From NCBI GenBank assembly GCA_964480915.1, contig CAYZRS010000001.1:1-64000 (forward strand): 64,000 nucleotides of DNA. The letters are read 5' to 3'. This document shows, in pieces, positions 8,337-17,307 of this stretch. The notes under the pieces were generated by a model that saw nothing but the letters and a program-made list of their open reading frames with translations, had not been told where the DNA came from and searched no databases. How positions within the stretch are numbered: the stretch's first letter is position 1; each line of letters begins with the position of its first letter. The DNA is from CAWGCE01 sp964480915. GTDB lineage: Bacteria; Planctomycetota; Planctomycetia; Pirellulales; Pirellulaceae. Both the position numbers and the translations under genes were made by a program.

Positions 8337-10631
8337 TCAATCGGCAGTCGCCGCTTGGTCACCGAGGAAAGCCTGCACGATCGGTCCCATGGTGGCGGCG
8401 GCCACTTCATGGCCGACCGTCGTCCAGTGCAAATTGTTCGGCTGGTATGGCTGGTCTGATTTGGCGCTGCGTAACGCGGGCCGCAAATCGACGAACTGAA
8501 AGCCGAATTCGGCGCTAACTTCGGCTGCGAGGCGTTGCGGCTGATCCAGGTCAAAGCGGTTGCTGTCAAAGTCGACTTGGGGCCGCAGGAATTTTAGTTG
8601 TTCCCGATCAGAGACTTGAATCGGCGCTGGGATGGCCATCACGATAACTTGAGCCCCCACGCGACGTGCCACTTCGTCGATCGAACGGAAGCGGTCTCGA
8701 ACGAGCGACTGGCCGGCTTCGATCGCTTCGATTTGCTCCGGGTCCATCACGTCCTGCTGCAAGAAAAACCGAGTATGGGGCGACGGCTTGCCGGTGAGCC
8801 GCTCGAACGTCGCTTCCAAGACGTGTCCGCGGAAGTATCGAAACAGGTGACGGCCGGTCACAATACCCAGCCAAGAATCGATTGGAGGTCGATCGAACCC
8901 AATCATATCGCGGAACTCATCGATCGGTATTTGCACATCCCAAAAATCGTTGATGAAAAAGCCGATGATGATCAAGTCGGGCTGCAACCGTGGAGCATAA
9001 TCTTCGGTGATCGTCGCATATTGGCTGGGGCCGAAGCCCGTGATCCCAAAATTGATCACCTCGGCGGAACGATCCGTGCTGCGCGCTTCGTTGATGTTCG
9101 TTTCCAGTAACCTGGGCCACGACAGGTGCGTGTCGACTCCTTCGGCGCTGGTATAAGCGTCGCCCAAGGTCATGATGCGGAAAACACCCGCCGGCTTGGC
9201 CCAGGCGAAGTCGGGACCCGGGAACCCTTCCGCGTTGCCGACCACTTCATAGTCGTAGGATTCCCATCTCAATTGAGTCCTTGAAGAGTTCTTCAACCGA
9301 AAGCCGAGTTTCTCGTCCGGCTGGAGAGACGGTTTTTCGCTCCAGCCAAAGTCGGGTACGTCTTGCGGTGCATGACTCCGCAACCAGAGTTCGGCAGGCA
9401 ACATGAGCAAAACGAGCATGCTGAGTCCACCCGCGCCGAAGGCGACGACGCGATACTTCCCAAATCGGTTGGCCGCCCGCGCGATCAGCTCGGTTGCGAA
9501 TCGCGTCAGGCGTTCCAAAAACAACGCTGCCATAAAAGTCAGCACAGCGACCATGGCGAAGCGGAGGAAAACGCCGGGAAAGGCCTCGGCTCCAGTCTGC
9601 CCATGCAGTCCGATAAACGCGATCGGATGGTGAACGAGAAACAGAGAGAGTGAGTGTTTCCCCAGCCACGTGAGAACCGACATGAAACCACGACCGACTC
9701 GACTTGTGATGGGACGTGTGACGACGGCGTACAGCAAGCAAAATCCGCAGGCTCCCGTCAGCAAGGGAAAGAAGGTGACGCCGAGAAGATGCAGGCCCAG
9801 CGGCATCGCCACCAGCCAGCCCAATGCGAGGAAGGCGATGCTCAACGGCTTCCGCAGCAGCGGAACGTCACCTCGTTCGGAAGTAAGAAAGCCAAACCAC
9901 ATGCCGAAGGCAAGCTCTGGCAATCGGGAGATAACAATCGTGCCCCGCGCCCAGGCATAAAGGTTCTCTTGGATGAAGAGCAGTCCAACGCCACGGCAGA
10001 GAAGTCCGACGAAACACAACAACAGCAGACCGCGCGTCCGGCCCAGCTTTTGGAAGACGGTGAACAGAAACGGAAAGATCAGATAGAACTGAATGAGCAG
10101 CGTGATAAACCACCATGCTGGAATGCCGTAGTGCATTTGATGCGACGTCAATCGCAGGCCGAGCAGGCTGAGATAAAATTCAGGGTGTCCTAGGGAGACG
10201 CGCCACCCAAGTGTCGCGGGCGGGATCAAGAAAATGAAATGAGCGACGATCCAGATTGGATAGATTCGCAGCAGGCGTTTCTTCAGGAAGGAAGCGTACG
10301 TCGGTCGGTGGCCGGAACGCAAAGCGCTTCGAGTCAATCCGACCCCGGAGATGATGAGGAAGTAGGAAACGGCTTGCTCGGAGATGAAGCCGACGTACCG
10401 CGTGGCATTCGCCAGGTAGTCGGAAAAAGAATGGATCGGCAGCGGCAGCCACTGATGAATGCGGACCGCCAGTTCGGGCCAATATGGGTGCGGGTTGCCC
10501 AAATGAGCACCCATAAAAACTTCTTCAACCAAGTGGTTGGAGAAGATCATGAGGATAGCGACACCCTTGATCCAGTCGATCCATGGGATGCGTTCCGACA
10601 GCACTCCCGGTTGGTTGGGTAAGGTATCCAT
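8337..10631 (-). CDS. Acyltransferase-3 / SGNH-like fusion membrane protein
   Basis: The N-terminal half (about 1-390) is an integral-membrane acyltransferase-3 domain. It begins IPWIDWIKGVAILMIFSNHLV, with about ten hydrophobic helices and an HSLSLFLVHHPIAF segment. The periplasmic C-terminal half (about 430-764) has an SGNH-hydrolase fold. Such fusions usually O-acetylate cell-envelope or exported polysaccharides. The SGNH signature that normally reads GDSxT is GDAYTS here, so the nucleophile position is A492. The Asp of the terminal DxxH motif is N732 (NNLHWTTVGH). Other SGNH features (NFGITGFGPSQY, IIGFFINDF) are retained. If the alignment is right, the extracytoplasmic domain cannot use the classic Ser-His-Asp triad. 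It is a single gene facing Tex, with no partner to fix its substrate. Confidence 0.88.
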   Translation of the reverse strand: MDTLPNQPGVLSERIPWIDWIKGVAILMIFSNHLVEEVFMGAHLGNPHPYWPELAVRIHQWLPLPIHSFSDYLANATRYVGFISEQAVSYFLIISGVGLTRSALRSGHRPTYASFLKKRLLRIYPIWIVAHFIFLIPPATLGWRVSLGHPEFYLSLLGLRLTSHQMHYGIPAWWFITLLIQFYLIFPFLFTVFQKLGRTRGLLLLCFVGLLCRGVGLLFIQENLYAWARGTIVISRLPELAFGMWFGFLTSERGDVPLLRKPLSIAFLALGWLVAMPLGLHLLGVTFFPLLTGACGFCLLYAVVTRPITSRVGRGFMSVLTWLGKHSLSLFLVHHPIAFIGLHGQTGAEAFPGVFLRFAMVAVLTFMAALFLERLTRFATELIARAANRFGKYRVVAFGAGGLSMLVLLMLPAELWLRSHAPQDVPDFGWSEKPSLQPDEKLGFRLKNSSRTQLRWESYDYEVVGNAEGFPGPDFAWAKPAGVFRIMTLGDAYTSAEGVDTHLSWPRLLETNINEARSTDRSAEVINFGITGFGPSQYATITEDYAPRLQPDLIIIGFFINDFWDVQIPIDEFRDMIGFDRPPIDSWLGIVTGRHLFRYFRGHVLEATFERLTGKPSPHTRFFLQQDVMDPEQIEAIEAGQSLVRDRFRSIDEVARRVGAQVIVMAIPAPIQVSDREQLKFLRPQVDFDSNRFDLDQPQRLAAEVSAEFGFQFVDLRPALRSAKSDQPYQPNNLHWTTVGHEVAAATMGPIVQAFLGDQAATAD

Positions 10632-11073
10632 GTAATCGACGCGTCGCTCGAATCTTAGTGCCGTGAGTGCTTGCGGCGTTCGCGTCTTGCGCAGTCGTTT
10701 TCCGCCAGATCTCCGATTCTACTTGCCCGGTTGTCGCAATCACAGTGTCGTCAGCGAGCGGCTCGCAAGCACGGCAAAAAAATGGCCTCCCTGCGCTTTG
10801 GCTTAAACTGCCATCCGCCAACAAGTTATGGCTTCATCGGTCCGTAGCCGCGGAATGCAGCGGGTGAAAAATGGAGCGGCAAATGGCGTGTGAACCGCGA
10901 AAAATGCGAGGAAAAAGCAACTACAAGCGTTTGTGTGGGCCTGTCTCTCAGGATGAACTGTTATTCTTGATCTGCGTAACAGTGCGAGTGCTGCCAAACT
11001 TGGACAAAGCGCTCGTAATATGAGTATGATGCCCGTCTGCGGCGCGACACAATCGAATTTGGAAGGGGCAACG
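10632..11073. other. Intergenic region between divergent acyltransferase and MoxR genes
   Basis: About 440 bp with no gene I can support. It must hold the promoters for the leftward acyltransferase gene and for the long rightward MoxR locus. A GGAAGGGGC ribosome-binding sequence sits just before the MoxR ATG at 11074. I could not pick out a convincing -35/-10 pair or operator, and the short reading frames here lack coding character. Confidence 0.6.
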
Positions 11074-12111
11074 ATGAGTGAGCAGAATCATTCGGCGACT
11101 GCGACCGTGGCAAAGTTGGGCGACGATGACGTGCGGGCCATCGATCGGTTGCGAGATGCGTACGGTCAGCTAACGGACGAGCTGAGTCGAGTTGTCGTAG
11201 GTCAACAGACGGTCATCGAGCAGCTGGCGATTTGCCTGTTCGCGCGGGGGCATGCGTTGCTGATGGGCGTGCCAGGTTTGGCGAAGACGTTGCTCGTCAG
11301 CAAGCTGGCTGAGACGCTATCGTTGGATTTCAGCCGCATTCAGTTTACGCCCGACCTCATGCCGATGGATATCACCGGCACCGATATCCTTCAGGATACT
11401 CGGCAGGGCCGGCGCGAGCTGGAATTCGTGAAGGGGCCAATCTTCGCGAACATCGTGCTCGCCGATGAAATCAATCGGGCCCCACCCAAAACGCAGGCCG
11501 CCTTGCTCGAAGCGATGCAGGAATATCGCGTGACTGCGCTGGGGAAAACGTTCGAACTGACGGCTCCCTTTTTGGTCCTTGCAACGCAGAATCCGGTGGA
11601 GCAAGAAGGGACGTATCCATTGCCGGAAGCGCAATTGGATCGCTTCATGTTCCTCATCGAGGTCGACTATCCCACGGAAGCGGAAGAGATCGAGATCACT
11701 CGTACGACGACCGGTGCGGCGTTGGCGACTCTGGCGAAGCTCATGGCGGCTGAGGAGATCATTCAGCATCAGGAACTCGTGCGCCGCATTCCAGTCCCCG
11801 ATCACGTTTACACGTATGCGACACGACTGACTCGACGGACGCGTCCGCAGGGGACGACGGCTCCCGAATGGTTACCGAAGTTTGTGTCATGGGGCGCTGG
11901 GCCGCGTGCTGCTCAGAACCTGATCCTGGCAGCGAAAGCGCGTGCGGCGCTGAAGGGCAGTTACATGGTGCGTCTGGAAGATGTGCAGGCGGCGACGGGA
12001 CCGGTGCTGACGCATCGCATCATCACAACGTTCGCCGCACAAGCGGCCGGCATGACAGCCAAGCAGATCGTGGCTCGATTGGTGGAAGAAACCGACGCGA
12101 CCGAAGCATAA
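11074..12111 (+). CDS. MoxR-family AAA+ ATPase (first locus)
   Basis: AAA+ chaperone-like ATPase, 345 residues, thought in this family to remodel or insert cofactors into vWA-domain partners. The Walker A motif is GVPGLAKT (65-72), and Walker B with its catalytic Glu is LADEIN (129-134). The family hallmarks TPDLMPMDITG and TQNPVEQEGTYPLPEAQLDRF follow. ATG 11074 is chosen for its GGAAGGGGC ribosome-binding site; an in-frame ATG at 11020 would add 18 poorly conserved residues. It is the first gene of a rightward block including DUF58 and two vWA proteins, the classic MoxR gene neighbourhood. A second MoxR of the window begins at 34121. Confidence 0.95.
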   Translation: MSEQNHSATATVAKLGDDDVRAIDRLRDAYGQLTDELSRVVVGQQTVIEQLAICLFARGHALLMGVPGLAKTLLVSKLAETLSLDFSRIQFTPDLMPMDITGTDILQDTRQGRRELEFVKGPIFANIVLADEINRAPPKTQAALLEAMQEYRVTALGKTFELTAPFLVLATQNPVEQEGTYPLPEAQLDRFMFLIEVDYPTEAEEIEITRTTTGAALATLAKLMAAEEIIQHQELVRRIPVPDHVYTYATRLTRRTRPQGTTAPEWLPKFVSWGAGPRAAQNLILAAKARAALKGSYMVRLEDVQAATGPVLTHRIITTFAAQAAGMTAKQIVARLVEETDATEA

Positions 12112-12129
12112 TTCTCGTAAGGAGCGGCG

Positions 12130-13041
12130 ATGCAAAATGGTGGTTGGTCACGAACGTTTTTGGACCCGGCGGCTCTGATGAGACTGTCGGCGGTTCCCTT
12201 GCTGTCGCGTTCGGCCATGCAAGGGACTGTCTCGGGACGCCATCCAAGCCCGCATCGTGGTTCGAGCGTCGAGTTCGCCGAATACCGGAAGTACGTTCCT
12301 GGTGACGATTTGCGCCGCGTCGATTGGAGGGCCTACGGCCGAAGTGAACGGCATTACGTCAAGGAATTCGAGGCCGATACGAATCTTCGTTGCTGCCTCG
12401 TTGTCGATACCAGCGGCTCGATGGGATTCGGGTCGGATGGTGGGACCAAGATGGAATACGCTCGGCGACTGGCCGGCGCCTTAGCTTACTTGGCCGTTCA
12501 ACAGGGCGATGCGGTCGGACTGGCCTGCGTTGCCGCAGGAAAGGTGGCCGACATCCCCGCACGTCGCAACCCGGCTCATCTTTCGATCGTGTTCGATGTG
12601 CTCGAAAGCACGCAGGCGGAGGGGGAAACCCAGCTGATTCCGATTTTGCATGAACTGGCCGAATCGAATCGACAGCGGGCGCTGATGATTGTGATTTCCG
12701 ATTGTTTTCTTCCACCGGACGAACTGAAAGGGTGCTTCGAACACCTGCGGTTTCGCAAGCACGATGTGGCGCTGTTCCAGTTGCTGGACCCGGCCGAACT
12801 CGCGTTCAATTTTCAAAGGCCGATGCGGTTTCTCGACATGGAGGGGGGAGCCGCGATTTTTACCGATCCGACCGACATTGCGGAACGGTATCATGAGGCG
12901 CTACGCGAGCATGTCACTGCCTTGAACGAGATGGTCTTGGAGTCGTCGGTCGATTTCCATCGAGCCACGATCACTGACGACTATGAGCAAGTGTTGTCTG
13001 ATTTTCTGGTGCGTCGCCATCAGCAAAAAGGTGGGCGATGA
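12130..13041 (+). CDS. DUF58 protein with vWA-like fold (first locus)
   Basis: 303 residues. The DUF58 signature is visible as FAEYRKYVPGDDLRRVDWRAYGRS (about 52-75), followed by a vWA-like domain whose metal-ion site reads VVDTSGSMG, keeping DxSxS. DUF58 proteins are the usual partner of MoxR ATPases and are thought to be clients or adaptors; the biochemical function is unknown. A GGAG ribosome-binding site precedes ATG 12130, 18 bases after the MoxR stop, and the 3' end overlaps the next gene by ATGA. It is paralogous to the DUF58 gene at 35132. Confidence 0.93.
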   Translation: MQNGGWSRTFLDPAALMRLSAVPLLSRSAMQGTVSGRHPSPHRGSSVEFAEYRKYVPGDDLRRVDWRAYGRSERHYVKEFEADTNLRCCLVVDTSGSMGFGSDGGTKMEYARRLAGALAYLAVQQGDAVGLACVAAGKVADIPARRNPAHLSIVFDVLESTQAEGETQLIPILHELAESNRQRALMIVISDCFLPPDELKGCFEHLRFRKHDVALFQLLDPAELAFNFQRPMRFLDMEGGAAIFTDPTDIAERYHEALREHVTALNEMVLESSVDFHRATITDDYEQVLSDFLVRRHQQKGGR

Positions 13042-15014
13042 GTTTCTTACAACCATGGCTGCTGTGGGGACTGCCGCTGATCGGTTTGCCGATCCTCATC
13101 CACTTGATGAATCAACGCCGCTTCCAAACAATCGATTGGGGAGCAATGTATTTTCTGTTGGCCGCCAATCGAATGGCACGGGGCTTTGCCAAAATTCGGC
13201 GCTGGCTGATTCTCGCGGCCCGATCGCTGGTCGTGGCCGGAATCATCTTTGCGATCGCGCGGCCACTTTCGAGTGGTTGGCTGGGATTGGCTGCTGGAAA
13301 CCGAACGGATACGACGATCGTGATTCTCGATCGGTCGCCCAGCATGTCTGCCAGAGACGCGAATCACGTGGCGACCAAATTGACGACCGGGAAGCAACAG
13401 TTGGCCGCTGCCTTCGAAAAACTCAAATCGAATCATTGGGTTCTCATCGATAGCGTGACCGGCGAACCGACCGAATTGACGTCGGCAGCCGACCTGCTTT
13501 CCTCGGTTCAAGGGGAGCAGTCTGGTGCTTCGGCCGATCTGCCGGCGCTGTTGCAAACGGCCCATCAATACGTCCAAGCGAATCAGACGGGGCGCACCGA
13601 TATTTGGATCTGTAGCGACTCGCGCTTCAACGATTGGGATGCCGAAGGGGGGCGCTGGGGTGTATTGCGTGACAGTTTTTCGCAGCTGTCGCAGGCGGTC
13701 CGTTTTTACGTGTTGGATTTTGCCGAGTTGCCAGCGGGTAATCGATCGATTCGAGTCAAATCGGTCGCCCGTCGTGAAAGCGATGAAGGGGCGGAGTTAT
13801 TGCTGAGTTTGGAAGTGAGACGGAGTGCCGACTTGCCGACCGAATCGTTGCCGATCGAGTTGAATATCGACGGCGCTCGGTCGGTCGTGAATGTCGATCT
13901 GGCAGGGCCGGTGTTCGAGTTGGTCGATTATCGGGTTCCTCTGGGTGGCAATCAGGCCAGTGGTTGGGGGCGAGTTTCGTTGCCGTCCGATGCGCTCGAA
14001 CGAGACAACGAGTACTTCTTTGTGTTCGACAGAGAGCCGGTTCGGCGGACGCTGATAGTTACGGACGACGTCGACTCGATCGCCCCCATTCAATTAGCGA
14101 CGGAAATTCCGACCGAGTCTGCATTGGAATTGGGGGTCGAGATCATTTCCCCGCACCAATTGGATACGGTTAGCTGGGAAGAGATCGGCTTGGTTGTCTG
14201 GAAAGCCGCGCTACCCAGGGATACCGATCGTCTTCGATTACGGTCGTTTGTTGACGCTGAAGGGCAAGTCATCTTTCTGCCGCCGAAGAATCCAACGACG
14301 GACACTTGTTTTGGCTTCCAATGGGGGAAATGGCAAACACTGCCCGAGGAGGTGGCAGTCGCAACTTGGCGAGGCGATGCGGGGTTGCTCGCGCATACCC
14401 AGGACGGATCGGCGCTGCCCGTGGGTGAACTGTCGGTCAAAAAGATCTGTAGTATCGACGGAGAAGCGGTCCGATTGGCCTCGCTGTCCAATGACGAGCC
14501 ACTTCTGGTCCGCATCCCGACCGTTCGTGGAGCCGTCTACGCCCTGGCGACGACGACCGCTGCGACTGATTCGTCTTTGGCAATGGACGGCGTCGTCTTG
14601 TACGTCGCGATGCAGCGCGCGCTGGCGAACGGCGCGGCGAGGTTGGCGTCGGCGCGGCAGGTGGACACGGGCAGCGGGGGGCACGAGTCGGTCACTTGGG
14701 AACCGATTGTCGGCGGTGAGAACGGACTGTCTCATCAACGGCAGTATCATGACGGTGTCTACAAATCAGACAGTCAGCTCTTTGCCTTCAACCGCTCCGC
14801 TGCGGAAGACGAAGAGATCATTCTCAGTGCGGAACAACTCGATCGTTGTTTCGCTGGTTTGTCGATGGTTCGGGTGGCCGAACGAGCGGGGACGGCCGAG
14901 TCGTTGTTGCGCGAAGTGTGGCGACTGTTTGTGATCGCGATGCTCGGTGGGTTGGTGGCAGAAGCGGCGCTCTGCTTGCCCAAGCGGCCGACGCTGGACG
15001 GAGCGCTCAAATGA
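13038..15014 (+). CDS. BatA-like membrane protein with vWA domain
   Basis: 658 residues. The N-terminus matches the aerotolerance-regulator (BatA) leader: FLQPWLLWGLPLIGLPILIHLMNQRRF, with a second membrane helix near 53-73. A vWA-type domain follows with a DRSPSMSARD metal-site motif near residue 96 and a long periplasmic region. A C-terminal helix (LFVIAMLGGLVAEAAL) anchors it again. The start overlaps the DUF58 stop and the stop overlaps the next start (both ATGA), so translation is probably coupled. It is much longer than canonical BatA (about 330 residues), so it is a planctomycete variant and the Bat name is approximate. Confidence 0.85.
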   Translation: MSFLQPWLLWGLPLIGLPILIHLMNQRRFQTIDWGAMYFLLAANRMARGFAKIRRWLILAARSLVVAGIIFAIARPLSSGWLGLAAGNRTDTTIVILDRSPSMSARDANHVATKLTTGKQQLAAAFEKLKSNHWVLIDSVTGEPTELTSAADLLSSVQGEQSGASADLPALLQTAHQYVQANQTGRTDIWICSDSRFNDWDAEGGRWGVLRDSFSQLSQAVRFYVLDFAELPAGNRSIRVKSVARRESDEGAELLLSLEVRRSADLPTESLPIELNIDGARSVVNVDLAGPVFELVDYRVPLGGNQASGWGRVSLPSDALERDNEYFFVFDREPVRRTLIVTDDVDSIAPIQLATEIPTESALELGVEIISPHQLDTVSWEEIGLVVWKAALPRDTDRLRLRSFVDAEGQVIFLPPKNPTTDTCFGFQWGKWQTLPEEVAVATWRGDAGLLAHTQDGSALPVGELSVKKICSIDGEAVRLASLSNDEPLLVRIPTVRGAVYALATTTAATDSSLAMDGVVLYVAMQRALANGAARLASARQVDTGSGGHESVTWEPIVGGENGLSHQRQYHDGVYKSDSQLFAFNRSAAEDEEIILSAEQLDRCFAGLSMVRVAERAGTAESLLREVWRLFVIAMLGGLVAEAALCLPKRPTLDGALK

Positions 15015-17197
15015 ACGTCATGCGCGGACTCAATTTGGCGTGGACTCCTTGGTCGCTGTTCATTTCGGTCGTCGTTTTGATCGTGGTGATGATGCTTGGT
15101 TATGTCTCGTGGCGCCGTCGCGGCTTTCGGCGCGGCGACGGTGTGCTCGAATTGCTGCGTCTGGCGATCGTAGCGGTGGGCTGCCTTCTCTTGAACCAGC
15201 CCGAATTTACCGAACAGTATCTGCCGAGCGAAAAACCGACGGTGGCGATCGTGTGCGACCAATCGCCCAGCATGCAGACGAAAGATGTCGTTGATGGAGA
15301 GGCCGGTTCGATCGCCTCCCGCTTGGCAGCGGCGGAATCGATGAGCGATTTGCAAACCTGGCAATCACTGGGCGATGTTCTTAATATCGAGATCCGCCAA
15401 TTCGGCCAAGACGACGGTCAAAGCAATTTGTTCCAGTCGTTGCATCGCACGCTGCAGCAAACGGAGCGGCTGCGAGGAATCGTTCTCGTATCCGATGGCG
15501 ATTGGAACGATGGCCCGCCACCGGTCGAAGTCGCGACCCAATTGCGGATGAGTGGTATCCCCGTGTTTTCGATTCCGGTCGGCAGCCCGACCCGTCTGCC
15601 CGACCTGGAACTTGTCAGTCTCGACACGCCGGCATTTGGCGTCGCCGGGAAGACCGTACGCATTCCGTACTCGGTCGACAGTTCGTTGCCGCGAGAGAAG
15701 ACGAGTACGGTTCTGCTGCGGGCCGACAATGGAGACGAAGTGCAGACGGAAATTCAGGTCAAGCCAATGGGGCGAACCAACGGCACCGTCCTGTGGAAAC
15801 CCAGCGGGACGGGCGATGTGATGTTGACGCTCGAGTTGCAGCAACATGCGGAAGAGACGCAAGCCGACAATAACTCGCTGCAGGCGCCGATCTCGATCCG
15901 AGAAGAAAAACTCAAAGTGCTGCTCGTCGAATCGTACCCGCGATGGGAGTACCGCTATCTGCGCAATGCGCTTTCTCGCGATCCGGGAGTGGAGCTGTCC
16001 TGCTTATTGTTTCATCCAGTGTTGAAAGCGGTTGGCGGAGGCAACAAGGATTACATCAAGAGTTTCCCCAGCGAGATCGAAGAGCTGGGTCAGTTTGACG
16101 TCGTGTTTCTTGGCGATGTAGGCATCGAACAGGGGCAGCTTTCCGAGGAAGATTGCCGCTTGCTGAAAGGGATTGTCGAATATCAGGCGAGCGGGTTGGT
16201 GTTCATGCCGGGCTGGCAAGGTCGGCAGGTGTCGCTGCTGGAGAGCGAGTTGGCCGATCTCTATCCGGTCATCATGGACGCTACGCAGCCCGAAGGGTGG
16301 GGCTCACGCACAGCCAGTCATTTTGAACTGACGCAAGCAGGGCAACGCAGCCTCTTGACGCGGTTGACGAATGGCGAGGAGGAGAATTTGAGTGTCTGGG
16401 AATCGTTGCCCGGCTTTCAATGGTACGCGGCCGTCGAGCAGGCCAAACCGGGAAGCGAAGTGCTGTGTGTGCACCGCGACATGACGAACGAGTTTGGTCG
16501 GATTCCACTGCTGGCAACGCGCACCTATGGTGCCGGCAAAATTTTGTTCATGGGGACCGACGGCGCCTGGCGTTGGCGAAAAGGTGTCGAAGACCTGTAT
16601 CACTATCGGTTTTGGGGGCAGGTCGTCCGCTGGATGGCCTATCAACGAAATATGGCCAAAGGGGAGCGAATGCGACTCTACTATTCGCCCGACCAACCGT
16701 TTCTCGACAAGACCGTGACGTTGAACGCGAACGTCATGGAAGATTCGGGCGAACCGCTCCAACAAGGCGATGTCGTCGCGCGCATTGTGGCACCTTCGGG
16801 GACGTCAGAAACGGTCCGTTTCCAATCTTCTGGCGATGAATGGGGCGCTTTTGCGGGGCAGTTTACGCCTGTGGAACCGGGTCAGCATCTGATCACGATC
16901 GCCTGTAAACAAACGAGCGCGACGTTGGAAGCCGCGATCTACGTGCAGGGTTCTGCCGAAGAACGGCCCGGTCGATCGGCTCGCCCCGAAGTCTTGCGAG
17001 AGTTGGCTCAGGTCTCCGGTGGGCAAACCTTGTCGCTTGACGAGACAGAAAAAATTCTCGCGGCGTTAAAGTCGATCCCCGAGCCTCCGCCTGCCGTCCG
17101 TCGCGTCCAGCTTTGGGCGCACCCGTTGGCGGGCGGCTTATTTATGTTGCTCTTGGGATGTTTTTGGGTAGGACGAAAGGCTGTGGGATTGATTTAG
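15011..17197 (+). CDS. Membrane protein with vWA and glutamine-amidotransferase-like regions
   Basis: 728 residues. Two N-terminal membrane helices (about 12-32 and 43-58) are followed by a vWA-like domain with DQSPSMQTKD near residue 80. A central segment starting LKVLLVESYPRWEYRYLRNAL resembles the type 1 glutamine-amidotransferase-like fold often found in this gene context. A C-terminal helix (GGLFMLLLGCFWVGRKAV) ends the protein. ATG 15011 overlaps the upstream stop. Proteins of this architecture typically sit directly after MoxR/DUF58/BatA genes in planctomycetes; no enzymatic activity is established. A catalytic Cys for amidotransferase activity is not obvious, so the domain is probably structural. 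Confidence 0.8.
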   Translation: MNVMRGLNLAWTPWSLFISVVVLIVVMMLGYVSWRRRGFRRGDGVLELLRLAIVAVGCLLLNQPEFTEQYLPSEKPTVAIVCDQSPSMQTKDVVDGEAGSIASRLAAAESMSDLQTWQSLGDVLNIEIRQFGQDDGQSNLFQSLHRTLQQTERLRGIVLVSDGDWNDGPPPVEVATQLRMSGIPVFSIPVGSPTRLPDLELVSLDTPAFGVAGKTVRIPYSVDSSLPREKTSTVLLRADNGDEVQTEIQVKPMGRTNGTVLWKPSGTGDVMLTLELQQHAEETQADNNSLQAPISIREEKLKVLLVESYPRWEYRYLRNALSRDPGVELSCLLFHPVLKAVGGGNKDYIKSFPSEIEELGQFDVVFLGDVGIEQGQLSEEDCRLLKGIVEYQASGLVFMPGWQGRQVSLLESELADLYPVIMDATQPEGWGSRTASHFELTQAGQRSLLTRLTNGEEENLSVWESLPGFQWYAAVEQAKPGSEVLCVHRDMTNEFGRIPLLATRTYGAGKILFMGTDGAWRWRKGVEDLYHYRFWGQVVRWMAYQRNMAKGERMRLYYSPDQPFLDKTVTLNANVMEDSGEPLQQGDVVARIVAPSGTSETVRFQSSGDEWGAFAGQFTPVEPGQHLITIACKQTSATLEAAIYVQGSAEERPGRSARPEVLRELAQVSGGQTLSLDETEKILAALKSIPEPPPAVRRVQLWAHPLAGGLFMLLLGCFWVGRKAVGLI

Positions 17198-17307
17198 GCG
17201 ACGATGAAAGTAGATGAACGATGGACAAAACGCGCGAGCGTACGAACGGTACGTGAACCCAATCGTGGGCGAACCGTGTGCGTGATGAGCCAAGGGATGA
17301 GACGAAT

